In this document: positions 44,504 to 56,824 of the stretch, one piece after another
Numbering within the stretch: the stretch's first letter is position 1
How the letters are laid out: each line of letters begins with the position of its first letter
From: Cherax quadricarinatus
Lineage: Eukaryota; Arthropoda; Malacostraca; Decapoda; Parastacidae
Length of the DNA stretch: 64,000 nt
Assembly: GCF_038502225.1 (NCBI RefSeq)
Contig: NC_091311.1
Location: 33,741,296 to 33,805,295, forward strand
Direction of reading: 5' to 3'
Position numbers and translations under genes: made by a program
Notes under the pieces: generated by a model
Databases searched by the model: none
What the model was told of the DNA's origin: nothing
The model's input: the letters and a program-made list of their open reading frames with translations, nothing else

Positions 44504-45343
44504 GTCCTCTCTCTCTCCTCCTCCATATCTTCCAGGTGCCAGCAAGACTCTTCAATAAAAGTACATAAATGTGATTTTTTAAATGTTTATTTATGAACTG
44601 TATTACTCATTTAAGTACTATGTGTATGTTTTAAGTACTATATATATGTTAAACTATAGTTATTCTTCAAAAATGTATTTTTTGTGAATATTTTTGTGGG
44701 TCTTGTATTTACATTAATTCTTATGGGAAATATTGCTTCAACTTTAACCCGTTTCCAGTTTAGGCCTAGCTCCTGGAACGGATTATGGCCGAAACTTGGG
44801 GGTTCCACTGTATTTTTAAATAGGAATTTTTTTCATTGTGTTAAATTGGCCAAATTACCAAATTAATTGCACTTTATAGGGTAACTGAAATACAGTGGAA
44901 CCTCTATTTGTGAGTTTAATCCGTTCCATGACCTTGCTCGCAACTGGATTTACTCGTTTGCAGAGTCAATTTTCCTCATTTAAATTAACTGAAATGCAAT
45001 TAATCCATTCCAGTGGAATTCTGTACTTCAATAATTTTGCTATTATCAACTCTACGGCTTATTCATTTATCTCACTTCATCTAATATGACATATTAAACA
45101 ATATAAATAATATAGAAACCTGATATATACTCTAAAACGAATGAAATATGTCATTCATGTAGTGGTATGGGCGGTGTCGGCGGTGGACGAGAGTTTGTCA
45201 GGAGACCGGGCAAAATACTTCATGAATAATTTTGCTAATATCATCTATACGGCTTATTTATCTATCACAGTTCATCTAATATGACATAACAAACAATATA
45301 AATATCATAGAAACATGATATATACTTTTGAATGAATAAAATA

Positions 45344-45532
45344 CAGTGGACCCCCGGTTTACGATATTATTTCATTCCAGAAGTATGTTCAGGTGCCATT
45401 ACTGAATGAGTTTGTTCCCATAAGGAATATTGTGAATTAGATTAGTCCATTTCAGACCCCCAAACATACACGTACAAACGCACTTACATAATTGGTCGCA
45501 TTGGGAGGTGATCGTAAAGCGGGGGTCCACTG
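45344..45532. mobile_element. 189-bp Tigger-type MITE
   Basis: CAGTGGACCCCCGGTTTACG to ...CGTAAAGCGGGGGTCCACTG with TA flanks. Same family as 34421-34624, slightly shorter. Confidence 0.92.
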
Positions 45533-45824
45533 TATACTCTAGAATGAATAAAATATGTCATCATGTAACAGGTGGAGGCGGCCACAACCGCTCCCTCTTT
45601 GTTGTGGTAAACACTGCCATCTAGTGACAACCTTCTGAAGCTGTGTATTATTATAATTATATGTAGTACATTATTGTTATATATGTATTATTATTATACA
45701 TATTATTAATATGATTATTATTGTATTATATTATTATACTATTATTATTATACATATTATTATTATACATATTATACATATTATTATTATTATTATTATT
45801 ATTATTTTTTTTTTCCAACAAGTC

Positions 45825-46045
45825 GGCCGTCTCCCACCGAGGCAGGGTGACCCAAAAAAGAAAGAAAATCCCCAAAAAGAAAATACTTTCATCATCATTC
45901 AACACTTTCACCACACTCACACATTATCACTGTTTTTGCAGAGGTGCTCAGAATACAACAGTTTAGAAGCATATACGTATAAAGATACACAACATATCCC
46001 TCCAAACTGCCAATATCCCAAACCCCTCCTTTAAAGTGCAGGCAT
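45825..46045 (-). mobile_element. RTE LINE 3' end
   Basis: 'cggccgtctcccaccgaggc' followed by the RTE 3' UTR in reverse, ending near 'ccctcctttaaagtgcagg'. It is preceded by an (ATT)n/T-rich run, a frequent context for RTE 3' tails. Confidence 0.65.
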
Positions 46046-46738
46046 TGTACTTCCTATTTCCGGTGGCTAATTTTTGTGAAGTGAACTCCATTATTTATGC
46101 TTAGATTTCTTTCATTTTTGGTGATCGTTAAGAAGCATCTTTCCATCATACATTGCCCAAGTTTCAATAAGATAGTCCAACAAACAAATGAGATACAATT
46201 CCCAAGATCAAGAGCAAGAGTCCCTCACCAGTGTCAAGGAACCTGCCTTGAGGTCTGCTTGCTTGTGGAAATTTTGCTCGCATGTGGAAGCAAAAAATCG
46301 ACCCATCGACTGCTCGTATTTGGAAAAACTCACACATGGACACACTCGCAAGTAGAGGTTCCACTATAGTTGATTGGGTGCTTTTTTTTGTGCTCAATTG
46401 ATAAAACAGAAGGCATATTAGCAAAATGGCTAAGAATCAGGTCAAATGGAACATCAGAATTGGCTCAAAATAGGACTCAAAGTGGGAGAAATCGCTGATG
46501 CATAAACTGGGCCAAGACCGCCAACTTTGCACCTTCCTAATTCTGTAAATTTTTCATTAAATTTCGTATTTCTGATGTCATTACGTTCAGAAAAAGATTC
46601 TCTACCATTTCAGAATATTTTTTTTTTAAAGTGGACAACAGATCAATACGAAAGTAACTCTCCAATGTTGTTGGATGTGTATCAGACCAATGAACATACG
46701 CCGGCCTGCTATCTTCCACCACCCTAAACCTCTGCCAG

Positions 46739-48266
46739 CATCTCCTCCATCATTGACCTAAGAAAAGGTTTTGACACAGTAGACCACGACATCCTACTCC
46801 ACAAACTTGACCATTACGGTATAAGAGGCCATGCGCTTTCTTATTTCAAATCATACCTTACTAATAGGTATCAGTATGTTACCATTAAAGACACAGCATA
46901 AACAACACGGCCACTTGATACTGGAGTTCCGCAGGGAAGTGTCCTTGGTCCCCTGCTCTTCCTCATATACATCAATGATCTTCCAAACGTATCCCAACAC
47001 CTGAAACCCATTCTCTTTGCTGACGACACGACTTATGTCATCTCTCACCCTAATCTTGCCACCCTCAACACCATTGTTAACGAGGAGCTGATCAAAATAT
47101 CGACTTGGATGACAGCCAATAAACTTACGCTTAACACTGACAAAACCTACTATATTATGTTTCGTAGCAGAGCAGGAGATGCACAAATTAACATTAAGAT
47201 TGACAACACTCTAATTACCAGACATAATGAGGGCAAATTCCTAGGCCTATACCTTGACAACAACCTGAATTTCAGCACCCATATCCAACACATAACCAAA
47301 AAAGTATCCAAAACAGTTGGGATCCTCTCCAAGATACGATACTACGTACCGCAAAATGCCCTTCTCACACTATACCACTCACTTATTTATCCATACCTCA
47401 CCTATGCTATTTGTGCTTGGGGATCAACTGCAGCAACACACCTAAAGCCAATAATAACCCAACAAAAAGCTGCAGTAAGAATAATCACTAAATCCCATCC
47501 CTGGCAACACCCCCCCCCCCCACTCTTCATAGATCTAAACTTACTCCCTGTTCAGTACATCCACACTTACTACTGTGCAATCTACATCTACAGGACCTTA
47601 AACTCCAATATCACCCTTGACCTAAAACGCTTTCTTGATAGTTGTGACAGAACCCACAGGCATAACACCAAACACAAACATCTCTACGACATTCCCCATG
47701 TCCGACTAAACCTTTACAAAAATTCAATGTATGTCAAAGGCCCTAAAATCTGGAACACCCTACCTGAGAACTCTAGAACTGCAGACACATTCATCACCTT
47801 CAAAACTACCATTAGAAAACATCTTATCTCCCTGATAAACCCCATCAACTAACTACACGAATACCACCTGGTGGTTCACACTTACACTCACTCACCCATT
47901 TGACCATAAACAGAAATATTAATCTCAATCTTAAAATAATGAATCCTATGATACTCCAATACTGAAACTATGTACTGTGCCAAAACAAAAGCATTCACAT
48001 TGCTAAACTCACAAACTAGTATTTAGTCACTTAGCCATAATACCAACTTACCTCATAATTTGTAATATTTTAAAATAAAGAATTAAACTAAGTCTGCCCG
48101 AAATGCCTAGCCATGCTAGGCGTTCTAGTGGTACACTCTGTAATCATTATTTAACTACATGTAATCCACACAACAACCAAATTCTGTAAATTCAACATTG
48201 TAATCTTTATAGAGAATAAACTTTGAATTTGAATCAAATTAACTAATTAAACTAACATCTCCTCCA
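46739..48266 (+). mobile_element. LINE family B copy with 11-bp target duplication
   Basis: CATCTCCTCCA at 46739-46749 is repeated at 48256-48266. Between them lies a 5'-truncated LINE starting within RT and ending after the 'actttgaatttgaatcaaat' tail. This is the clearest target-primed insertion in the window. Confidence 0.9.
46755..47852 (+). pseudogene. LINE family B reverse transcriptase, one stop
   Basis: The frame starts at 'IDLRKGFDTVDHDILLHKLD' with no start codon because of 5' truncation. It has a single stop (TAA at 46899-46901, where the sister copy at 40522 reads TCA), then 'GVPQGSVLGPLLFLIYINDL', 'LFADDTTYVI' with both catalytic Asp, and an intact C-terminus ('YVKGPKIWNTLPEN') to 47852. 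It gives the uninterrupted sequence across the Tigger site of the longer LINE. Confidence 0.9.
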
Positions 48267-48309
48267 AAGTAAGTGCAAATATAAAAGTAAATATAAATGT
48301 AAATATAAA

Positions 48310-48445
48310 AGGACCCCAATGGAAATACGTAAGTTACTCTGACTTTTTTGAGTTATCCTAGGCACTTTACACATATGCTGCTATGTATGATAATCTATGT
48401 ACATAACTGTATTTGTGTATACCTGAATAAACTTACTTATTTATA
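48310..48445 (+). mobile_element. SINE 3' tail
   Basis: 'aaaaggaccccaatggaaat' to 'gaataaacttacttatttat', very close to 16686-16830. Confidence 0.65.
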
Positions 48446-48599
48446 AATTAAAATGTAAATATTTCTAATTTATAAATTACATACATTGTTTAAGTGTGAA
48501 CAGTAGTGGTGGGTTCTGCCTCCACCTTCAGCACTACTATGTACGGATTCTCTCAGTGGCCCTTATAAACCCGACACCATCACCACCACCACTTACTCC

Positions 48600-49047
48600 T
48601 TACATACATTATGACATATTTTATTCATTCTAGAGTATATATCATGTTTCTATGTTATTAATATTGTTTATTATGTCATATTAGATGAATTGTGATAGAT
48701 AAATAAGCCGTAGAGATGATATTAGTGTCATATTGAAGTATAATAAACTCATCTCCCTCTCGCCTCCTACCCATCTTCCATACACCAACAAGAGTCAATA
48801 AAGGTAAGTGTGATATTAAATGTTCCTTTATCCATTTTATTGGTACTTTATATTTATTTGTCATTGCTTTCTGTATGTATGTCTATATTTAATCTTCAAA
48901 AAATTTTTTGTTAATACTTTTGGCTGTCTGAAACGGATTAATTGGATTTCCATTATTTCTCATGGGAAAATTAATTCGGCTAACGGTAAAATCGGTTAAA
49001 CGCAAGCTCTCTGGTACGAATTAATGCCGTTACCCGAGGGTCCTCTG
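48600..49047 (+). mobile_element. Tigger-like interior scrap and 3' end
   Basis: 48610-48710 is the reverse of the 'atctaatatgacata' module. From about 48750 ('ctcctacccatcttccatac') it is a Tigger 3' region with 'tcaataaaggtaagtgtg' at 48795, ending ...ACCCGAGGGTCCTCTG before TA (48048-49 side: 49048-49049). No left terminus. Confidence 0.65.
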
Positions 49048-49533
49048 TATTTTCGTATAGTTTTTATGGTTATATTCTCAGTTTCCTGGTCTCACTTGAT
49101 AGAATGGAAAATATATTACAGAAATGCAGATGATTTTGATTTGTTTCTGGAGTAAAAGTAGCTTGAAATTGAGCTCAAAGTAGTAGAAATGTTCGATTTC
49201 TGCTGACATTCTAGAGTACACAAATTATGTTGCTCGTCCAATAAGCATCCAACTGGTTGGTCTAATATGAGTACACAAGTGCGCTGACATTATTTATACA
49301 ATTAATACAATAATGCAGTAGTCTGCATAACATTAAATCTTCTATTTTCCGTGTGAAAAAAATCAAAATGGAAAGCAAGTGTAACATAGGAGAAGCCTGG
49401 GGACTAAACTAATGAACATGGAAAATGTTCTTTTTTTAGTGCCAGGAATGTTTTTAAATTTGCAATTTTTTTAATTTTGTCTGAAACTGGCCAAACTGCC
49501 AATTTCTGATCACTTTACTGGGTAGCTGAAATA

Positions 49534-50975
49534 CAGTGGACCCTCTGTTTTTGTAATTAATCCATTCCAGAAGGTTAGCCTAAATCCAAAATGGCCAAGA
49601 ACTGAAGCAATATTTCCCATAAGAAATAATGTAAATCAAATTAATCCATTTCAGACACCCAAAAATATTAACAAAAAATAAATTTTATAGAGAATAACTA
49701 CAGTGTTGCAGCTCTTCAGTGGTTAGTACATTCATTACTTACCTTAAAATATTTGTAGTCACAATGTAGAGAGAGAGGTGAGTAGTATTTATTTGTAGGA
49801 AGTTGGTGTAGGTAGCCAGTAGATGTAGGTACACATATATAGTCCCTCTGGGCTACACCTGGCTACCTACACTGCAGAATACAGCCACATTACCACCATC
49901 GACATACCATGTTCACCGAGTTTAATCATTTCTAACAACTCTTTAGATGCCATCATAAACAAAAGGAGAAATAATGAGCAATTCATGCCGAGAATTACAA
50001 ACAAACGTGTGTTAAGGGCGGTGACTGGGCCAGACGCCAGATTCACAGTTTTATCTAACACTCAACCAGAGAAAACGTAATGTTTACCCTCCACCCGACT
50101 CACCACTCGATAGCATATAAACATTGCATGTTTATATGCTGTGTATATATGCTATATGCTATGTAACGTGTTTCTTATATAATTTTGAAGAAAATATTAA
50201 AGATGGATTAATGATAATGTCTATATTAATCTAAAATAATTAATGTGCCCAAGAGTGATTATTATTAAACATACATCACATATAAACATTGCATGTTTTT
50301 ATATACATTGGTACCTCGAGTTTCGAACAGCTCCTAACTCAAACAATTATGTAAGTATATTTTTGTAAGTGCTTTTGTAAGTGTATTTCTGGGGGTCTGA
50401 AATGGACTAATTTAATTTACATACATCATTCCTTATAGGAACAAATTCATTCGGTAATGGCACTCGAACAGCCTTCTGGAACAAATTAAGTTTGTAACTC
50501 GAGGTACCACTGTACTATGTAACGTGTTTCTTATATAATTTTGAAGAAAATATCAAAGATGGATTAATAAAATTGTTTATATTAGCCTAAAATAAGAAAT
50601 TTAACGTGCCCAAGAGTGATTATTATTGCGCATTAGTATTATATCTACAGGGTTAAGACTAGAGGGACACACTTAGTGAACAGTGAATGAGTAATAAAGG
50701 CATGTTTATGTGCTATGTACTAATGTGTATCTTCTATAATTCTGAAGAAAATATCATAGATGGACTAATGAAAATGTCTATACATATTAACCTAAAATAA
50801 GACATTTAAAGTGCCCAAGAGTGTCATGAATGTACGAGTGGCCCAGGTGAATGCGTCTGGTATCAACAATTTCCGAGCAGATGCACGAAATCCGGGGGGA
50901 AATTTTGCCGGGAAAAAAGTGCTCGATTTTCAAATTGGCCAATTTCCGCACTAGCTGAAAACTGGGGGTCTGCTG
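49534..50975. mobile_element. Tigger/pogo-like element, 1.44 kb
   Basis: CAGTGGACCCTCTGTTTTTG and ...AAAACTGGGGGTCTGCTG with TA on both sides. The inside has a 'cttaccttaaaatatttgta' site (49738), as in the CAGTAGGG family, and two to three tandem variants of 'ttcttatataattttgaaga' (50170, 50528, 50732). A 207-bp MITE lies within it. Confidence 0.75.
50306..50512. mobile_element. 207-bp Tigger-type MITE (GGTACC ends)
   Basis: CATTGGTACCTCGAGTTTCG to ...AACTCGAGGTACCACTG, TA flanks. Sister of the MITE at 335-537. Confidence 0.85.
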
Positions 50976-51289
50976 TAGTTAAATAGGCGGTTTCTTGTAC
51001 TCAATCGATAGAATGAAAGACATTCTAGCAAAATATCTAAATGTTTTGTCGACTGGAACAATGGAATTAGCCTAAAAGAGGACTCAAAGTGGGCAAAATT
51101 GCCAATGCATGAACATTGCTGAGACTGCTAAATTTGGGAGTGTAATTCTGTAAGTTTTCCACCAAATTTCGTACTTTTGGTTTCATTACTTTCGAGAAAA
51201 AAAATTACTCACCATTTTTTTTTTTTTTTTAAAATCTTGGACCCTGAGAGCAATTTTCAGATCGGGAGTCTCGACTCTGAAAGGGTTAA

Positions 51290-54200
51290 CGTATTATCCA
51301 GAACTCTGCTGGTATCCACATAACATCCCTTACCCCCTTCCCTGAGTCCCAAAGCAGAAATCTGCTTTTTGAAGGATAAAAAAGAGCAGGGATTATGGAA
51401 GAAAGGGAATACTCTAGGTTTCCACAACCTTCTCCTCCTCCTCCTCCTCCTTCAGCTGTCATGTTTCTTGTTGCCAAATGAACTGGGTGTGCCAAGTGGG
51501 TAATATTTCATGTCCACCACAACAAAACAACTGGTAAGTGAAGGTAAACCAGGGCTAAACTAAGCATCTAGGCCTTACCATATCTAAGAGAGGAGAATAT
51601 TAGACAGAAATTAGGTCTTAGATATGCCAACTGGTCTCCCCGTCCCCCAAGGTAGCTGATGCACAAATGCACCTTTCATACTTCAAAACAAAGCTTAGTA
51701 AGTATTAATACTATTAACATCACTTCCAGAAATACTGTATACAGAAATAGTCACTTTAATACTGTACTGTGCAAAAATAGACATATATCTGCACATGCAT
51801 AAACATACCTGAAGTTATAAAAGATGATACATTTTGAGAAGATGCATTGTGTTAAATTCTTCTAAAGCAAGATATCTTCTAGTACTAAGCATAACAAAAA
51901 ATAAGAGTAATAAACTCCTCAATAACATGACAGTGAAAAAGGTAAACAAATGATATCTATAGTTATATGAAAGGTGGGCTGTGTATACACATGATCAGTG
52001 GTAGTGGTTAGTATGCAACACACAATGTTAGCAAAACCTGCAGCTATATATATAACTGTATATGGCACTAACCGAGGTAAAAATGTATGAGATATGAGGA
52101 TAAAGAGCTGCAATGCAAGAATGAACATGTAAGCAGTATGTGGTCAGAATAGATACATGCACTCAAGTGGTCTTGTGGAGGGTTTGTCTTCATGTTCTAC
52201 TTGCCAGAGAACCAGACAAGACCACTACAGAGGTTATCTTGTTATGGAGGGATTGCTTCACGTGTTCCACCAGCCTCTGAACCAGGTATCACTATTCATT
52301 CTGAAGTGATTCCCTGACTATAAAAATAGAAAAATAGCAAGAAGCCAGGCTGACTGCACTCTATTTCTCCAGTGACTTACTATAACGTATACATGATTGT
52401 TGACATGGTAATGGATGGTTGATGTGGTAATTTATGGTTGATGTGGTAATGAATAATAGATGTAGTATTGGATTGTAGACGTGGTAATGAATGGTCGACG
52501 TGGTAATGTATGGTAAATGTGGCAATGGATGGTTGACACAGTAATGGATAGTTGATGTAGTAATGGACGACTGACGTGCAAATGGATGGCTGACACGGTA
52601 ATGGATGGTTGATGTGGTAATGAATGAAGTGATAATGGATGGTTGATGTAGTAATGGATGGTTGACATGGTAATGGATGGTTGACGTGGTAATGGATGGT
52701 TGACGAGGTAGTGGATGGTTAACATGGTAATGGATGGTTAACATGGTAATGGATGGTTGACATGGTAATTAATGACGATAAAGGTAGTTGAGGGCTGTGG
52801 GACTGTGTGCTCGTGGAGGGTATAGGGGAAGGAAGCAAGATTAGTGCAAGTTTTGCTACAGAGTTAGCAGTAATGATGGTTGGTAGCCATGACTACCAAA
52901 GCAAGAAATGCTCAATCACTAATGTTGTTTAAGTACGTGTAACTCAACATTTTCATCCCTAAACTTCAAATAAAAAAGAAAGTAAGAAATTTAATGTCAA
53001 ATAAACTGGAAGGTAAAATATAAACAGACTACCAAAAACTGCTATCTCATGAAACATTTGGTGAACAAAAATACAAATGGCAAACAGAAGAAAACAAAAT
53101 ACTGGTGACCCAAAAATCTGAGAAACATACAGTACTCAAACATTTACAGCATCAAAATACCAAGAGGAGACAAGTGGAGAAAAGTTGCCAAGTGGTAAAA
53201 ATGACATTATGCCTGTGGAGAAAACTGATGAAGTCTGCCACAAGTGAAACAGGTTATATATGTCTCAATAAAGTGCTTCTCTGCTACTGTGTTTTTCCAC
53301 CAGAAAATGGCAAAGAATGTGAACAAAGGTTGGCTGGATCTTTAAAAGAAGAAAACAATGGATGATTTGACCTCTAAAAAGGAAACAACAAAGGTTGGTT
53401 AGGTCTCTAAGAACATGTTGCATTATTATGTTCATGGGGAAGTGCCCAACAACAGGTGTCATGCAGTGCCTGGAGAATGAGTAATAATCAGGTCTGATCC
53501 CAAGAAGTGAAAAGCAGCTTCAGTTTCTTGAATTAAGAATCCCTCATCAGTACCAGAAGGTGAATATTTTTGAAAATCTGTGAAGTCCTGATGAAGTGTT
53601 GATGGAATGATGAGAAATACCAAAGCTTACCACAAATGGAATGATGTAAGTCATCAGTTATGAGTACCAATGGAATGTGTTCTTGATGATAATACAAAGA
53701 TAAGGAGGTTTAATGTTATGCTGAAAGAATAAGCACAAAGTAGCACCAAAGATCCATTCTTTGGTAAATCAATGTAACACTAAAATATGAAACCTAAAAA
53801 AAAAAAAATACATCAACATGAAACATAGTTCATAATGAATGTTGGAAACATTAACACCAAAAATATGTATTAAAAGACATTAATAAAAATGAAAGGCACA
53901 GATGGAGATCAAGAGAGGCGAGCACTAGCACCGATGATTTCTGTTGTATGTGAATCCTCTTAATTGTGCAAGAGAAAAAGAATACATTATCAATACAATC
54001 CAACATTCTAAAATTGATTAATCTGCACTCAACAACTGAAGACTTCCTCTCTATGGAAATTACCTTAGGTAGCCACAAGCGTTAGTTCTTAAGCATTTGT
54101 ACCGTCTTCAAGATCTAACAAAAGCTGAGGGAACATTTGAAATATCTGCTGAAGAACTCTGTATATAAGAGAAACCATAGCCTTTTACATTCAAAACTGT

Positions 54201-54440
54201 GTGAAATAGAACACTGTCCAGCACACACGTGCATCAGAAAAAGTTAAAACATCAAAATGACAAAAATATAAGAGAATTTTTTTAAAAAGTACGTATTTAT
54301 AAAAATTAAAAAGAAAACAAATAAAAAAAGGTAGTGTGAGTGTGAGACAGAATGAGTGTGGGTGTGTGAGAGAGAGTGAAAGTAAGAGTGTGAGCATGAG
54401 AGAGTGCAAGAGTGTGGGGGGAGAGAGACAGACAGATACA
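51290..54440. other. Mostly unique sequence, no gene supported
   Basis: About 3.1 kb with no recognisable transposon ends or conserved frames except the 19-bp minisatellite. Short open frames (under about 90 codons) have no family features. Could be intergenic or intronic DNA. Confidence 0.5.
52385..52765. repeat. 19-bp minisatellite, about 20 units
   Basis: The unit 'ggtaatggatggttgacat' has frequent single-base variants; divergence is greatest on the left, and units at 52660-52760 are nearly identical. Because 19 is not a multiple of 3, each frame reads a 19-residue repeat on the minus strand, which explains the His/Thr/Pro-rich frames there. Confidence 0.92.
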
Positions 54441-54444
54441 CAAA

Positions 54445-54515
54445 TAACCTGCACATAAAAGAGAGAAGCTTACAACGACGTTTCGGTCCGACTTGGACCA
54501 TTGACAAAGTCACAC
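54445..54515. repeat. Penelope-type terminal module, left
   Basis: 'cataaaagagagaagcttac' followed by 'acgtttcggtccgacttgga'. The complement occurs at 56412-56470, 57488-57570 (partial) and, as an inverted pair, 59280-59460. On the other strand GGTCC-loop-GGACC is followed by GAAAC. Confidence 0.65.
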
Positions 54516-54558
54516 TAACAGAGGTGGAGCAGGACGGCTATATATAGGCAGGAAGAGG

Positions 54559-55140
<582 letters not shown>

Positions 55141-55156
55141 TGTATATAATACCGAC

Positions 55157-55290
55157 AAGATGAAATTAAGACACATGCACAACACCCGGGCATCACCATC
55201 GTAGACGTTTCACCATCTAGCCAGCCACTGGATGGCGAAACGTCCACAACAAAGACAACCAGACTCCGCACATGTGTCTTAATTTCATCA
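55157..55290. repeat. Inverted-repeat module with GAAAC core
   Basis: 'gatgaaattaagacacatg' near 55159 and its complement near 55271 flank 'agacgtttcaccatc...gatggcgaaacgtcc'. It has the same design as 32100-32290: outer inverted arms and an inner CGAAACGT core. Confidence 0.6.
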
Positions 55291-55579
55291 GTAGTTGTAG
55301 TAGTAGTAGAAGAAGAAGAGGTAGTAGTAGTGGTAGTGGTGGAAGTGGGAAATAAGGATGACGAGCCAGTCAAAAACAAAGGAAGGGGAGCACTGCAAGA
55401 GAGCTAGATGCCCACAGAGGGAGAGCAAGCGCACAGAGGTGCGTGAAAGGGGAAGTGGTGAAATAAAATAAATGAAGAAGGAACAGAAACACGAGACAGG
55501 AGAGAGAAAGACAACCCAGAGGAGAAAAGGAAAGAGGAAAGGGGAAGAGGAAGGAGAAAAAGAAAGAAAAAATGAGGAT

Positions 55580-56404
55580 TCAGGTTAAGTCACGGGTGTT
55601 CTGAAGTTTGGAGCAATTTACAATGTAGTGGGAGAGGAAGGCATCTACAGAGACGAAGCCAGGGCTAAGGTTCATACAAGGAAAGTTGTGTATTAGAGAG
55701 GATTCAACTAGACGGCGACTGTTCGAGTTGGAAGTAGGGAAGACAGTTTTAGCAGAAGACCAGTCAATAGGATGGCTATGATCTCTGACGTGACAGAAAA
55801 GAGCATTGTTAGTGTCGGCAAGCCTAACACTATTTTTGTGCTCCCTAAGTCTGTCAGAAAGAGATCGACCAGTTTCTCTGAAGTATTGAAGAGGACAGGA
55901 GGAGCAAAAAATAGAGTAGACACCAGGAACATCTGTAGAGGGAGGAGAGGTATGAACGAGATTAGTGCGAAGAGTGTTAGTCTGGCGGAAGGTAAGCTTG
56001 ATGTCTAAGGGACGGAGAGAATTGTTGAGATTAGAAAGACCGGAAATGTAGGGAAGGCAGAGGATAGAAGAGTTCCCATGAGTAGAGAGTTTGGGAGAGA
56101 AGAAATTGCATTTAGCACGTGAGAGGGTAGAGTCTATGAAATGGGAAGGGTAGCCAAGACGGGAGAACGAATTATGAAGAGTGGAAATTTCTGCTGGAAG
56201 GAACCGAGGATCACAGATGCGGAGGGCATGGAGAAAGAGGGAGATAAGAACACTTTTCTTGACAGGGGAAGCATGATAGGAAAAGTAGTGAATGTACATG
56301 CCACTGTGCATAGGTTTATGGTAAACGGAAAAGAAAAAACCTGTATCTGAGCGGTGGACATGGACATCAAGGAAAGGAAGCAAAGAATTAGATTCCCATT
56401 CAGC
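55580..56404 (-). pseudogene. Penelope-like element: RT tail plus GIY-YIG endonuclease
   Basis: Penelope-like elements encode an RT followed by a GIY-YIG nuclease that opens the target. The minus strand from 56404 reads 'SLLPFLDVHVHR', 'FSVYHKPMHSGMYIHYFSY' and 'LFLHALRICDP', the last RT and thumb region. After a spacer ('LSNLNNSLRPLDIKLTFRQ') the nuclease follows: 'GVYSIFCSSCPLQYFRETGR', 'LSDRLREHKNSVRL' and 'ALFCHVRDHSHPIDW'. The usual YIGET is YFRET here, which would damage the second half of the GIY-YIG core. Stop at 55580-55582. The RT core is missing, so the copy is dead. It is flanked by inverted terminal modules at 54445 and 56412. Confidence 0.88.
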
Positions 56405-56505
56405 TTTGTCAATGGTCCAAGTCGGACCGAAACGTCGTCGTAAGCTTCTCTCTTTTATGTGCGGGTTATTTGTGTATCGTTCCAGTCACGATATTGTGCC
56501 TTTTT
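56405..56505. repeat. Penelope-type terminal module, right
   Basis: 'caatggtccaagtcggaccg' then AAACGTCGTCGTAAGC, followed by 'tatgtgcgggttatttgtgt'. Inverted relative to the left module; adjoins the RT fragment directly. Confidence 0.65.
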
Positions 56506-56512
56506 GTTATTT

Positions 56513-56521
56513 AGAGACAGA

Positions 56522-56577
<56 letters not shown>

Positions 56578-56758
56578 GACAGAGAGAGACAGAGAGAGAG
56601 ACAGAGAGAGAGACAGAGAGAGAGACAGAGTGAGAGACAGAGAGTGAGAGACAGAGAGTGAGAGACTGAGTGTGAGTGTGTGAGTGTGTGAGTGTGTGAG
56701 TGTGTGAGTGTGTGAGTGTGAGTGTGAGTGTGAGTGTGAGTGTGAGTGTGAGAGTGTG

Positions 56759-56821
<63 letters not shown>
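56513..56821. repeat. GA, GAGACA, TGTGAG and TG microsatellites
   Basis: A run of AGAG/AGAC units is followed by GTGTGA units and a nearly pure (TG)n of about 55 bp. The Glu/Arg and Cys/Val runs are composition only. Confidence 0.95.

Positions 56822-56824
<3 letters not shown>

Larger units (their letters stand above)
34781..44810 (+). mobile_element. Tigger-like element split by a LINE
   Basis: Ends CAGTGGAACCCTGAGTTTC and ...GAAACTTGGGGGTTCCACTG, TA at 34779-34780 and 44811-44812. Its own DNA is only about 34781-35180 and 44207-44810. It is itself an internally deleted derivative with a leader start 'MCPKNLLVAAAEARAS' joined to the C-terminal acidic region. Confidence 0.88.
44893..46366. 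mobile_element. Tigger-like element (CAGTGGAACCTC ends), 1.47 kb
   Basis: CAGTGGAACCTCTATTTGTG at 44893 and ...CTCGCAAGTAGAGGTTCCACTA ending 46366, TA on both sides. The inside repeats a 'cggcttatt...tctaatatgaca' segment twice (45057, 45250), and holds a 189-bp MITE (45344-45532), an RTE end (about 45825-46045) and a minus-strand scrap of the 'gcaatgtatgatgg' repeat (46070-46190). No transposase frame. Confidence 0.8.
34637..46633 (+). mobile_element. piggyBac-type MITE opened by two large insertions
   Basis: MITE segments lie at 34637-34780 ('gtgtgaataagaattcaaaa', 'tgccaggaatgtctt'), 44811-44892 ('aattggccaaattaccaa', 'gggtaactgaaa') and 46367-46633 ('gtgctcaattgataaaacag', 'atttcgtatttctgatgtc'). 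In that order they rebuild the last 500 bases of the family. The 12-kb span is explained by insertions at 34781-44810 and 44893-46366, each flanked by TA. Confidence 0.85.
49050..51285 (+). mobile_element. piggyBac-type MITE, right part, interrupted
   Basis: Segments 49050-49533 and 50976-51285 join to the usual right half, ending ...TCGACTCTGAAAGGG and TTAA (51286-51289). The left end was replaced by the Tigger piece before it. The gap is the 1.44-kb element below. Confidence 0.8.

Noticed and set aside
52361..52744. His/Pro/Thr-rich repeat protein on the minus strand
   Set aside because: A 19-bp minisatellite gives a 19-residue repeat in any open frame; no start context or neighbours.
53105..53365. 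Small gene in the unique stretch
   Set aside because: 86 codons with no signature and ordinary AT-rich composition; chance open frames of this size are common here.
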